64,000 nt of DNA, taken from the NCBI RefSeq assembly GCF_022682495.2, contig NC_071392.1, positions 60,337,189 to 60,401,188 on the forward strand, in the 5' to 3' direction. Origin of the DNA: Desmodus rotundus (lineage: Eukaryota > Chordata > Mammalia > Chiroptera > Phyllostomidae). The position numbers and the translations under genes were made by a program. Position 1 is the stretch's first letter, and each line of letters opens with the position of its first letter. Of this stretch, positions 1 through 11,435 are shown piece after piece. The notes under the pieces are model-generated. The model was given only the letters and a program-made list of their open reading frames with translations. It did not search any database and had not been told where the DNA came from.

Positions 1-2041
1 TCAAGATTGCTTTGGCTATTTGGGTTCTTTTGTGATTCTGTAGAAATTCAATGAGTTTTTTGTTCTATTTATTTGAAAAATGCTATTAGGATTTTGATAA
101 GGATTGCATGAAATCTGTACATTGTGCCTGACTGTTGTGGCTCAGTTGGTGGGCATCATCCTCAAACTAAGGGTTGCTGTTTCAATTTCTAGTCAGCACA
201 CATGCCTGGGTTGTGTGCCAGTCCGTGGTTAGGGTGCATAAGAGAGGCAACTGATTGATATCTCTCTCCTTCTCTTTATTCCTCCCCTCCCCTCTCTCTA
301 AGATTAAATACATAAAATCTTCAAGAAAGTAAATCTGTACATTGTTTTAGGTAATATGGCCTTTTTAACTATTTTTATTCTTCTAATCCATAGTAATGGA
401 ATATCTTTCCATTGCTTTGTGTATTCCTTTGAAAATGCCTTGTAGTTATCACTGTATATGTTCTTCACATTCTTTGTTAAGTTTATTTCTAGGTTTATTT
501 TTGCAATTGGAAATGAAATTAATTTTTTATTTATTTTTATGAAATTTTATTGTTAGTATATAGGAAGTAATGGATTTTTGTACATTGGTTTTCTATTTTG
601 CAACTCTGCTGTATTTGTTTATTGTTTCTAATAATATTTTGGTAGAGTCCTTAGGATTTTCTAAATAAAGTCATCATGTCATCTGCAAAAAGTGACAGTT
701 TTACTTTTTCCCCATTTTCATGCCTTTAATTTTTTTCTTGCATGATTGATCTGGCTAGGATTTCCCGTACCATGTTGAATAACTGGTGGGAATGGGAATC
801 TTCATCTTGTTCCTGAACTTAGAGGGAAAAACTTCCTTTTTTAGCTTGAGTAGGTTATTAACTGAGGATTTGTCATATGTGTCATCTATTTATTATATTG
901 AGGTACTTTCCTTCTATACTGATTTTATTGAGAATTTTAATCATAAATGGATGTCGTGTCTTGTAAAATGCTTTTTTCTGCACGTAATGATATGATCATA
1001 TGATTTTATTCTTTATTTTGTTACTGTGTTATTTACATTGATTGATTCATATGTGTGGAACCATGCTTGCATCTCTGGAATGAATTCCACTTGCTAATGA
1101 TGTATTTTCTTTTTAATGCACTGTTGTATTCAATTTGTTAGTCTTTTGTTTGTGATTTTTGCATCTATGTTAATTTTTGCATTGATACTAGTATTTTGTT
1201 TAAGATTTTTGCATTTATAAAATTGCAGGTCTAGATAATAACTTGTAATTTTCTTTTTGCATTGTTTTTACCAGGTTTGGTATCAGAAAAATAATGACCT
1301 CATAAAATGAGTTAAGGAGTATTTCTTTTTCCTCAATGTTTTGGAAGAGTTTGAGAAGGATAGGTATTAAATCTTCTTTGAAGGGTTGGTAGAATTAACT
1401 GATGAAACCATATGGATCAGGACTTTCACTTTGTAAGAGGTTTTTGATGACTGTTTCAATTTCCTTACTGGTGATTGGTCTATTTAGATTTTCCAGTTCT
1501 TCATGATTCAGCAAGGTTATATATTTCTCAAGACTTGTCTACTTTTTCCAGGCTATTGAATTTGGTGGCATACAGCATTTCATAGTATTCCTGTGTATGG
1601 TGCTTTGTATTTCTATGGCATTTTTTGTAATGTCTTTGTTTTAATTCTGATTTTGTTTAATTGATTTTTTTCTTAATGAGACTACACAATCTTTATTTAA
1701 GTCTTTAACAACTGAATTTTATTTAATTCTTTATAGAGCCAGTTTTTTGTTGCATTGATTTTTTTTCCCTATTGCCATTTTGTTCTCTTTTCTATTTACA
1801 TCTGCTCTAGATTTTATTATTTCCTTCTGACTTGGGCTTTGTTTGTTCTCGTTTCTGTAGTCTTTAAAGTGAAAAGCTAGGTTGTTCATTTGAGATTTTT
1901 ATTATTTCTTGAGATAGGCCTTTAGGACTATAACTTCTCTATTATTACCACTTTTGCTGTGTTCCAAAAATTTTGATACATCATATTGTCTTTGTCATTC
2001 GTCTATGTATCTTTTGACTTCTTATTTTTGATGTAGTTGTT
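1..2041 (-). mobile_element. Old L1, antisense ORF2 reverse transcriptase region (cut by window edge)
   Basis: Read on the minus strand this is the middle of an L1 ORF2, from the linker after the endonuclease through the reverse transcriptase. The RT active-site block is recognisable near 665-695, where the reverse complement contains GCAGATGACATGATG (A-D-D-M-M). The ORF2 C-terminus and 3' end lie outside the window to the left. Many stops and indels show that it is an old, dead copy. It continues to the right of the nested L1 at 4080, where the endonuclease region follows, so the copy was once contiguous. A VES SINE interrupts it at 126-330. Confidence 0.85.
126..330 (+). mobile_element. VES-type bat SINE with target-site duplication
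   Basis: A tRNA-derived SINE in sense orientation. It has the GTGGCTCAGTTGGT A-box-like region, a GCACATGCCTGGGTTG block, then C/T-rich sequence (TCTCTCTCC) and an A-rich tail. The perfect direct repeat AAATCTGTACATTGT at 111-125 and 331-345 is the target-site duplication made by L1-type target-primed reverse transcription. Sequence decay is moderate. The family is characteristic of bats and is the main basis for the organism call. Confidence 0.9.
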
Positions 2042-4079
2042 GCTTTCTTTTTTCCCCAAATAATAACTTTATTTATTTATTTAATTGGACATTAGAATAA
2101 AACATTTATTTATTTTTTATTGTGGTTCAATTACAGTTTTCCCATTTCCCCATCCCCAGTACTCTCCCCTGCCATACTCATCAACCAACTCTAATATTAA
2201 ATCCTCACCCTGTTGTCTTTGTCCATGGATCCTTTATACATGTTTCTTGACTTGACCCTTCCCCTTCTTTCCCTCCTTATCCCCATCTCCCCACCCCTCT
2301 GGTTACTGTCAGTTTGATCTTCATTTCTATGTCTCTGGTTCTGTTTTGCTCTCTTGTTTTGTTGATTAGATTCCACCTATAGGTGAGATCATATGGTATT
2401 TGTCTTTTGCTGCCCAGTTTATTTCACTTAGCATATTACTCTCCAGTTCCATCCATGCTGTCTTGAAGGGTACAAGTTCCTCCTTTCTTTCTGCTGCATA
2501 GTATTCCATTGGGTAAATGTACCACAGTTTTTTGATCCACTCGTTTACTGAAGGGTACCTCGGTTGTTTCCAGCACGTTGCTATTTAAATAATGCTGTTA
2601 TGAACATTGGGGTGCATAGGTTCTTTTGAATTGGTGTTTCAGAGTTTGTAGTGTATAGTCCTAGCAGTGAAATCTCCAGGTGGAAAGGCAGTTCTATTTT
2701 TAGTTTTTTGAAGAAATTCCATACCGTTTTCCACAGTGGCTGCTCCAGTCTGCATTCACACCAATAATGTGCTAGGGTTTTTTCTCCACAACCTCACCAG
2801 TGCTTGTTGTTTGTTGATTTGCTTATGATAGCCATTCTGACGGGTGTGAAGTCATATCTCATTGTGGTTTTAATTTGCATCTGTCTGATGGCTAGCGATA
2901 CTGAACATCCTTTCATATTTCTGTGGGCCCTCTGTATGTCCTCCATGGAGAAGTGTCTGTTCAGGTCCTTTATCCACTTTTTTAAGGAAAAAACAAAATT
3001 TATTCAAATAAATCATTTCTCTTTCCAAAATGTCATAAAGTAAAGAAAGTATTAAAAATACAAAAGCAAAATTCCTATTAGAATTCCTATTAAAATTCCT
3101 ATTTAAGGAAGTTATTATTTTGTAATCATTTCTAGACACCATTTATTGTTATTGTTTGACAAATTACATCTTCTAGAATATGTTTTAAATCAATTTTTAA
3201 AGTCTTCAACAATGTATTTTTTCCACATTTTTTTTATTGTTGTTGAAGTACAGTTGTCTCCATTTTCTCCCCACCACTCCCCCCCACATCAGCCATTCCC
3301 ACTTCCCACCTTTAATCCTACCCCCTTTTCATTTAATTGGGTTGTCTTCCTGGAGTGGAGTTGTGTGAGTTCTTTGTATATTTTGGACATCAACCCTTAT
3401 CCAAGGTGTTATTGGCAAATATATTCTCCCGTAGAGTCAGTTCCCTTTTCATTTTGCTGATGTTTTCTTTAGCTGTGCAGAAGTTTTTTAATTTGATGAG
3501 ATTCCATTTCTTTCCTTTATGTCCCTTGCTGTAGGGGACATATCGGTGAAAATATTGCTGCATGGAATATCTGAGATTTTCCTGCTCATGTTCTCCTCTA
3601 GAACTTTTATGGTATCACAGGTTATATTTAAGTCTTTTATCCATCTTGAGTTTATTTATGTGTCTGGTGCAAGTTGGTGCTCAAGTTTCATTTTTTTGCA
3701 TGTAGCTGTCCAGATCTCCCAACACTATTTGTTGAAGAGGCTATTTTACTCCATTTTATACTTCTGTCCCATTTGTTGAATATTAATGCACTATAGACAC
3801 ATGGGTTTATTTCAGGGATCTCTATTCTGTTCCATTAGTTTATGTGTCTGTTCTTATGCTAGTACCAGACTGTTTTGATTACAGTGGCCTCGTAAGATAG
3901 TTTGATATCAGGTATTGTGATCTCTCCCACTTTGTTCTTTTTTCTTAATATTGCTGCGGCTATTTGGAGTTGTTTATGGTTCTTTATACTTTTGAAAAAT
4001 GTTTATTTTATATCTGTGAAATATGTCATCAGTATTTTCATAGTGATTGTGGTGTGTGGAGGACTGTGGTGGAGGACCC
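2042..4079 (-). mobile_element. L1 insertion nested in the old L1, 5' truncated
   Basis: An antisense L1 3' part: 3'UTR (about 2105-2380, C-rich on the plus strand), then the ORF2 C-terminal region up to about 4010. The short repeat AGTTGTT flanks it at 2035-2041 and 4080-4086, and the old L1 sequence reads through the two flanks. Between the left repeat and the L1 3' end lie about 60 bases that are not L1 and include an antisense AATAAA (near 2068-2090), which may be a short 3' transduction. The last roughly 40 bases at the right end (GTGGTGTGTGGAGGACTG) do not look like L1 either. The reading frame is destroyed. Confidence 0.75.
2984..3326 (-). mobile_element. Short L1 3' end inserted in the nested L1, with extra downstream sequence
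   Basis: The L1 ORF2 text of the surrounding copy breaks off after the T-run at 2978-2983 and resumes with AATTGGGTTGTCTTCCTGGA near 3335. The insert holds about 100 bases of antisense L1 3'UTR (3225-3326) and, on the side downstream of the L1 3' end, about 240 bases of A/T-rich sequence that is not L1. An antisense AATAAA (TTTATT at 2999-3004) lies about 16 bases from the distal end. This is the layout expected of a 3' transduction, although the terminal A-tail is only six bases and the target-site duplication is short or lost. Confidence 0.6.
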
Positions 4080-4890
4080 AGTTGTTTTCGTTACTGCCTG
4101 TTTAACCTCCACAAATTTGTGGAATTTCCCATTTTCTTTTTGCAGTTTATTGCCAATTTCAAAGTATTGTGGTCAGAAAATAGGCTTATTATGACTTTAA
4201 TCTTCCTTAATTTTTGAGATTAATTTCATACTCCAACATATGGTCTATCATTGAGAATGTTCTCTGCACACTAATGAAGAATATGAATATATATATATAT
4301 AAATTCAGGTGTTCTGGGATGAAATACTCTGTATACATTGATTATGTACTTTTGGTCTAATGTGTCATTTAAGGGTAAAATTTCATAATTGATTTTCTGT
4401 TTGGATGATATATCCTATGCTGTCAGTTTGGTATTTATGTCCCCAACTATAATTGGGTTTTTATCATTTTCTCCCTTTAGTTTTTTTACTAGTTCCTTTA
4501 TATATTTTGGTGCTTCCAGGTTGGGAGCAAATGTATTGATATATTATGTCTTCTTGACATTTTGTCCCATTTATCATTGTATGTCCACTTTTGTCTCTTA
4601 TTCATTTTTATTTTGAAATCCATTTTGTCAGGTATAAATACAGTTACACCCTCCTTTCCTTGGATGCCATTTGCGAGTATCCTTTTCTACCTGCTTCCCT
4701 TTGAGTCTATGTTTGTCCTTGCACTTGAGATGTGTCTCCTGAATGCAGAATATTGTTGGATTTTGTTTTTTGATCCATCTCACTACTGTGTGCCTTTCAA
4801 TTGATGAGTTCAGTCTATTTATATGTAAGGTGATTATTGTTATATGAGGACTTCCTATAGCCACTTTTTCTTTTGTTTTGGGCACCACTG
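4080..4890 (-). pseudogene. L1 ORF2 endonuclease remnant of the old L1
   Basis: Minus-strand translation of 4628-4888 gives the start of an L1 ORF2 protein with an APE-type endonuclease. An N-L-N-type first motif (LHINRLNS) and the catalytic-glutamate motif IQETHL are present. The frame then breaks and the rest of the domain down to 4080 is full of stops and indels. In a working L1 this domain nicks TTTTAA-like target sites. The segment joins the RT part at 1-2041 once the nested L1 is removed. An AT microsatellite (4290-4302) lies inside it. Confidence 0.8.
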
Positions 4891-5870
4891 TATCTCTATT
4901 GTTTCTTTTCCCTTGCGTTTCTGTCTGTTATTTTAATTTAGTGATATTTTATGCCTTTCCCCTTCATTTCTCTATTTTTATGTTATGTGTCTCAGTTCTA
5001 GATTTTGTGTGTGTGTTGTGTTTATGATAGGTTTATGTAAAAGTTTTCTGTGTTCACTAGTCCTTTTTTTTTTTCTGATGTACTTTATCCATTTTCCTGT
5101 GCAAATTCAGACCTTTCTCTCCATTTTATCCTACTCTATGGGGTGTGTTCATTTTCAAATTGTTATAGCTATTGTCTTTTTTTTAAATTAGTTTACCTCC
5201 TTTAAACTTTGTTATATTTAAATATTTAATAAAGTATTCTGAACAAGGGCTGCAAGTTTCTGCTTCTGTCTGTGAGTTATCTTACTCACATTTTTATATC
5301 CTTTTGTCTTTTTGTTTCAGATGGAAGAGCACTTTTCAGCATTATAATTCAGGTCTTGCTGGGGTGAATACCCTCAGATTTTGTATGTCTGGAAAAGCCT
5401 TTATTTCTTATTCATGTCTGAAACTTTACTCTGTTGGATATCTTATTCTTAGCTGGTGATTTCTTTCTTTTAATAATTTGAATATTTGATTCTACTTTCT
5501 CCTTGCTTATAGTGTTTTTGCTGAAAAATACAAGTACATTCTAATGAGATGTCCTTAATATATTATTATCTTCTTTTCCCTGGATGCTTTGAGAATTTTA
5601 TTTCTTTTTCATTACTTTTTGATGGTTTTAACATAATGTGTTCTGATGAAGGCCATTTTGGATTGAGATAATTAGGTGTTCTGTTAGCATCTTGGATTTG
5701 AGGATCCAGTTCTTTCCATAGGTTTGGAAAATTCTCATTGGTTATTTGTTTGAATAAGTTCTCTGTTTTCTCCTCCTACTCTTTTCCTTCTAGCATACCC
5801 AGTATTCATATATTGATGTTTTAAATGGAGTCAGAAAGTCATGTAGAGTCCTTTCACTTAAAAAAGTAAC
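4891..5870 (-). pseudogene. L1 ORF1 remnant of the old L1
   Basis: Directly upstream (minus strand) of the ORF2 remnant, the sequence follows the antisense L1 ORF1 pattern, with the stretch around 5640-5810 matching the region coding for the RNA-recognition fold. No frame of useful length survives. ORF1 protein normally coats L1 RNA as a trimer. An A/T-rich tract with ATTAATTAATTAATT sits at 5877-5895. Confidence 0.65.
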
Positions 5871-8330
5871 TGAATAAAAATTAATTAATTAATTTAAAAA
5901 AAGGTCCATTCTTTCTCTTCCATCACCTAAGTCATTTCTAGATAACTATCTTCTGTGTCAGTAAATTTTTTCTCCATCTGGGCTGCTATATTTCCCAAGC
6001 TTTCTAGCTCTTTTTTCATCTTAACATTTAGCTACAGAATTTCTGTTTGGTTCTTTTTCTTAAATTTCAATATCTTTGGTAAAATAATCCTTTCAGGTTT
6101 GATTTTATTTTTGAGCTCATTGAAATGCTCTTTTTAATTGTTTTGTATCTCTTTGAGTTTTTTCAGAACTGCAAACTTGAATTCTCTTATTTAAGGTACA
6201 GTCTTCCATGTGTTTATTTTCTGTTGATTTTTAAATTTTCTTTTTTAAAAAAATTTTAATTTATTTATTTTTAGAGAGAGGAAGGGAGGGAGAACGAGAG
6301 GGAGAGGAACATCAGTGTGTGGTTGCCCCTGGAGCATCCCCTATTGGGGACCTGGCCTACAACCCAGGTATATGCCCTGACTGAGAATCAAACCCTTTGG
6401 TTCACAGTCTGGCACTCAATCTATTGAGCCACACCAGCCAGGGCTTAGTTTTCTTTTTGAATTCTTTTCTTACCTTGGTTATTCATTGTGTTGATGGATT
6501 AATTCTCTGCTTGGGGATTTGTAGGAATGAAAACTTCAGCTACTTCTTTTTTTTTTAAAGTATTTTACACTTCATTGTTTAGCAGATTTGATATGTAGAG
6601 GTATTTCTTTTGTTTTCTAGTAGGTGGAACAGAAGCACAAGCTTTTATTTTGCATTATCTGTTTTTCCTGGGCTTCAGGGATTTCTATGGTAAGGTGTCA
6701 CTTTAGCCATGGAAATTGCCCTGTATTCCCTGAGGAGGTAGGCATACCCTTTATGCCTCTGTGGCCTTGGTACTGGGGCATCATTCCTGAGGATTGGAAG
6801 TGGTGGAGTATAGGTCTATTGTATGCTCTCAGCACCACCTTCCTTTAGCCATCACACAGTTGCTCTTTCTGAGTTGACTGAGCTGACTCTACCAGGCTAG
6901 GTTTGGAAGGGGTGGGCATTGGAAGCTGATTCATATGTCCGTGGCTCTGTTTTCTCCAGTGGTTTTAGCTGTGGGGGTGCTATGCCTGCAGAGCCCTCCT
7001 GGCTGCTGTGGATGAGAATAAGTCTACCAAGACATGATCTGCTTGGGGAGGAAAGGTGGCCAATCTCTCAGATGAGAAGGGCTTTGAGCCTGTTCCTCAA
7101 TGGGCTTTTATTGGGTTTAGTTTGCATAGGAATACAAGGCATATATGTAAAGCTCATCAATCATTGTCAGGCAGTAATGATCAAACAATAGATAACATTC
7201 AAAGAACTATGAGGGCTTATTCTGAGTCAGTGTCAGATAGATAGAGTGATGCCATAAACCTTTGAGAAACAAACTCATTTTATGCTTGGACCCTTATCAT
7301 TAAATTGAGGGTATTCTTAGTAAAGCAGTTTTCACAGGATTTTATGCACTCTTTCTTAGGCCTGAGTGCTCCAGGAAACTGCCCATTCCAGCACAGGGTC
7401 CACTCACCTCTGGCATTGTTTCAGGCTTAAAATCAGGTGGGGGATGCGAGCAGCCAAGAGATTAGGATAGAATGAGGACTCAGGCTATGATAAAGATGAG
7501 GGGTGAAGGTCCATCACCCCTTTTCTGTAGTCTCCTAAGTCCTTCCTTGATGGTTCCTTCAAGACTGTGCTTGTCTTAGGTTGTCCTTCCTTTGAGGAAC
7601 CTTACCTGTCATTGTCTAACCAGTCATACACCTGAGGCCAAGCAGGGTAAATTAAAGGGGACAGAGGCTGTACCCCTGCCAGGAGGATAGGCTTTGTCTC
7701 CTTAGTGGCTTATGGTCCCAAGGTCTTTTTACTCATCCTTAGCTGAGGGGGTCGGGGGAGGTTACAGCTTCTGAAACTAGGCAGGGCAGTTCCCAACATT
7801 TAGCTACAATAAATACAGACTCTTTAGTCTAGAAACTATTTTTTAACTTCTTTTGTGATCTTCTGAGTGAGGATTTTACTTCTGTGTGGGTTACAGAGGA
7901 ATGGGGCAGGTAGATTCCCATGTCTTCAGAATCCTGAGTCCAGTGATTACAGGCTTTGGAATGCTGTGATCCTTTGAACCCACCACTCTTCCCCTGACCC
8001 TGGGCCCAAGCTTAATGTGTGCCAGCCTCCTCTAGCTTGATTACTTCTACCTTTCTGGTTTGCCCAATGCGGTATTACACTCTGTCCCTTTACTGCAATC
8101 TATCAGCTGATGCCAAGGCAAACACCTAACTGTACATGACTTTTGTCTTTGTTCTTCTACAATTGGATCTCCACTGTTTGCTTAGATACACCCACCTTCA
8201 GAATTCTCAATGTGCATGTTACTCAGGTGTTTTTATGTAGTGTGAGGGAATCCTTTTTGAATTGTAGCAGTCTAACTTGTAAGTTCAAGGGGAGAGACCT
8301 GGAGGTCCTCTCATGTCATCATGCTACTTA
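5871..8330 (-). mobile_element. Probable 5' region (ORF1 start and 5'UTR) of the old L1
   Basis: The L1-like antisense text continues from ORF1 to at least about 6230 and resumes after a VES SINE at 6459. From about 6620 to 8040 the sequence is richer in G+C and has no frame; its position and style fit an L1 5'UTR in antisense, but I cannot match it line by line. The boundary near 8040-8330 is a guess. No TATA box or gene structure was recognised. Confidence 0.45.
6246..6448 (-). mobile_element. VES-type bat SINE
   Basis: Minus-strand copy. On the plus strand it reads poly-A/T, TTTATTTATTTTTAGAGAGA, then ACATCAGTGTGTGG, a GGGGACCTGGCCTACAACCC block and the end box GAGCCACACCAGCCAGGGC. The flanking repeat TTTTCTTTTT (6236-6245 and 6449-6458) is a low-complexity but plausible target-site duplication. 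It interrupts L1-derived sequence, so it is younger than that L1. Confidence 0.9.
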
Positions 8331-9394
8331 GATCACTCTTTGAGATTTAGAACCTTACTAACTCTCAGGGACTTGTATTTATTAAGCAACTACAAGTAGG
8401 CTTACATGGTATCTAGTTTTGATCCACCACCAAAAATAACTGAGTTAGTATATGAAATCTGGTAAATTCACTAAATCTAACAGTTACAATGCTTGCCACT
8501 ATCCAGAAGCTACCCAGTGTCAAATGTTAAGCACATACAAAGGTAGAAACACATACACATATAAAAGATGATGTTTTGCTACTATAAAATACTTTATCTT
8601 AACTCAGGAAAACTCAAGCTCCATTTCAAAGGTTTAGAATATTTCCACTGAGCTTTGTAGCTAACTTAGGGTTAAAATTAATGCATGAATTAATTTTGTT
8701 CCATTATGAATGTTACTCAATAATTTGCTTATGTTGAGGGGAAGATGTGATTAAAATAACAAAGGTGTATATCAGAACTTAACTAATTGATCATTTGTGT
8801 GATTGACTCCTTTGTTGGACCAGATTTTAGTCTTTGGACATTGGAACAATATTTCTTCAATCTTTTTTTGTGCTGTTTATAGAAAAAAATGTTGGCCTAT
8901 CACTTGGGCATTTATATTGTCCATAGAACCATAAAGTAATTTACAACATGGCAACTGGCTTCCATCAGACTGAGCATGTAAGAGAGTTATTTTGATACCC
9001 AATCATAGAAATGGCATTACATACTTTTGCCGTATTCTGTTCATTAGAAATAAGGCACTAGGTCCAGCTTACACTCCAGGGGAAGAAGAGATTGTATAGG
9101 ATAGAGATACCAGATGGAAAAGGATCATTTTGGGCCATTCTGAAGACTGCCACCACAGGCATAAAACATACTAGACTTCTTTCCTTTCTGCAACCCTTAT
9201 CTTTTAGAAAGACATGGATATCTATCACATATAACAAAGCCAAAACCCTGAAAGCCTTTTATAATTTCCCCCCTTTTGTTCCTTTAATGTAGTCAATCAC
9301 AAAGTGAAATGGACACTGATTTATAAGCATCTATGAAATATATCCTATTTACTTCATATACATTGATACTGTCCTGGTTCAGATTTTCACTCTT
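8331..9394. other. Unrecognised, A/T-rich single-copy sequence
   Basis: No transposon hallmark, RNA gene or credible coding frame was seen. Short open frames here have no recognisable domain. Confidence 0.6.
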
Positions 9395-9660
9395 TCTTGT
9401 TTGGATTACTTTTTATTTTTCTTATTTTTTAATAGTTTATTTTATTGTATTTTTTCCATTAATATTTATCCCCCTTATAGCCTCTCCCACTTTCTGCCAC
9501 CCAACTCCCCCCATAGTCATTTTTATTCTTATAGTTTCTTCAGTTTTTCTTTCCATGCAATTAATATTTGACACTGACTGTTCCCCAGTTCCAGCCCCTA
9601 CTCCTGGCTTTTACATGGTTTGTGGGTTTGCATCATTGGATTCCTAGTGCTGACCACAGT
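9395..9660 (-). mobile_element. Probable degenerate L1 3' end
   Basis: A T-rich start followed by TTTTTCCATTAATATTTATC and C-rich text resembles an antisense L1 3'UTR. It is diverged, has no clear duplication of the target, and is called on style alone. Confidence 0.5.
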
Positions 9661-11224
9661 ATTGGACATGATACTCATGCAAATTTTCAACAGAATGATT
9701 AGGCACTAGAGGCAGAATGGGAGTCAGTACTGAGAACTTCTTAAATATGCCAATGCTCCTGAATGCTCTGTATATTTTCCCTGGAACATTAGGTGCTTCT
9801 CCTTTTGGGAAAAGTATTGAATCCACCTTTTTTTCCTAGTAACACAGAGCTTCTTTTCCTTATTTTTTTTCTGAGTTACAACTTTTACCTGCTACTTCCT
9901 GATCACTGATCTTGACTTCTTCCTTTCTCCTTGGATCACCTTTGTCATTTGACATATTAGAAATAAAGAATTGATAAATGTAAAATAGGTAATTATTCAT
10001 AAGATTTTTCATACAAAAACTGATGAAATATATTACATTATTTCACAATGAAAACAAAAAAATGCTTTTCAAAAACAAAATAAAATAAAAAGGTGCAGTA
10101 AATACAAATCTTATTTTCTTTACAAAAATGTGTTTTACATCATACCACTAGCTGTTAAACTACTACCTAAGAATTTCTTTTATTATTATTAATTTCCACA
10201 ATGGTTTGAATAGTTTTTATCTATCAAATTGCATTTATTAAAGTATTAAAATAATAAGTTGTTTCCATATTTCAATCAAATTAAACTAAATGATAGCTGG
10301 AGCTTCTTAAGGTAACAAGTGAGACCTTTGACTTACCTGCTTCATATAAGTATGTGTTCAAAATAATAAAAATAAAATATAGCAGAATCATGGATAATGT
10401 TTTACTTAATTTTAGTAACCTTAACTGGAGTGAGAAATCAATTCTCTTTGTATTTTTTAAATACTAAGGATGTATTATACCATGGTGAAATATGGTATAA
10501 CAAACTCTGATTTGAGGACTCTTGTTGTATGTTCTATAAACATAATCATCAGCAGCATTTTTAAATTAGAATAATTGAGGGATTACTTGAGCACCATTTT
10601 AACATGCAATTAGGTTTTCTAGCAGGTACTCATTTAAACAACTGCAAAAAGATTTAATAGCTATATTAAGTTCTCTTTTTCTACTGATAAGATTTAAATG
10701 GTCAATTTGGATTTTTCAATTTTAATTTATTAAAAATGGGTGATACATAATACCTCATAATCTGCTGTGCCTCAGTTACTTTAACAATGTGAAGATAGTT
10801 GTGTTTTATAATCCCCTAACCAACAGGGTCGAGTCTAGTATAGCTCACCCTGCATTTGTCCCAATGTGCCATATAATTGGTATTGTTTTGTATGTAAATA
10901 GTCATTACAAATTAGGGAAATACTATCTTAAGTATCTATTTCCCCTTTTCAAAAAGCAATCACAATAACCATTTTCTTGGTATTTTTTTTAGAAATAGTC
11001 AATGTATCTGTAAACACATGTGTCTTTATATGTTATTTTTCGCAGATGATAATGTAAACATATACACTTTGATTTTTTCTGCTTTTGGAAATGTTCACTG
11101 TTGATATATATAGTACCACTTTATTGTTTTTGAAAGGGGGAGCTGCATTATTGCTTGTTAAATATTATTTCTTTTTACAAAAGGTAAATTTTAAGAAGCT
11201 TTGTTAATATCTGTTTAAAACAGG
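9661..11224. other. Unrecognised, A/T-rich single-copy sequence
   Basis: Nothing beyond A-rich runs (10035-10095) was recognised on either strand. Confidence 0.6.
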
Positions 11225-11435
11225 TTGTATTTTTTAACAAAATGTGACCAGAAGGGAGTGGGGAAGGGGTAATGGTGGAAAGAAGGGGGAGGGACTAGTC
11301 ATAGAACATGTATGAATGACCCATGACATGGACAACAGTGTGGGGATTGACTATGGGAGGAGGGAGGAAGGCAAAGGGGGAAAAATTGGGACAACTGTAA
11401 CATAATAACAATAGAAATTTTTAAAAAACTTTTTA
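11225..11435 (+). mobile_element. L1 3'UTR end, sense
   Basis: A G/A-rich stretch (GGGAAGGGGTAATGG and GGAGGGAGGAAGGC) ends in GGGACAACTGTAACATAATAA and a short A-rich tail. This is the terminal signature shared by the other L1 copies in the window (ACTGTAATTGAACAACAATA). Only about 200 bases were inserted or survive. A target duplication was not identified. Confidence 0.75.
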
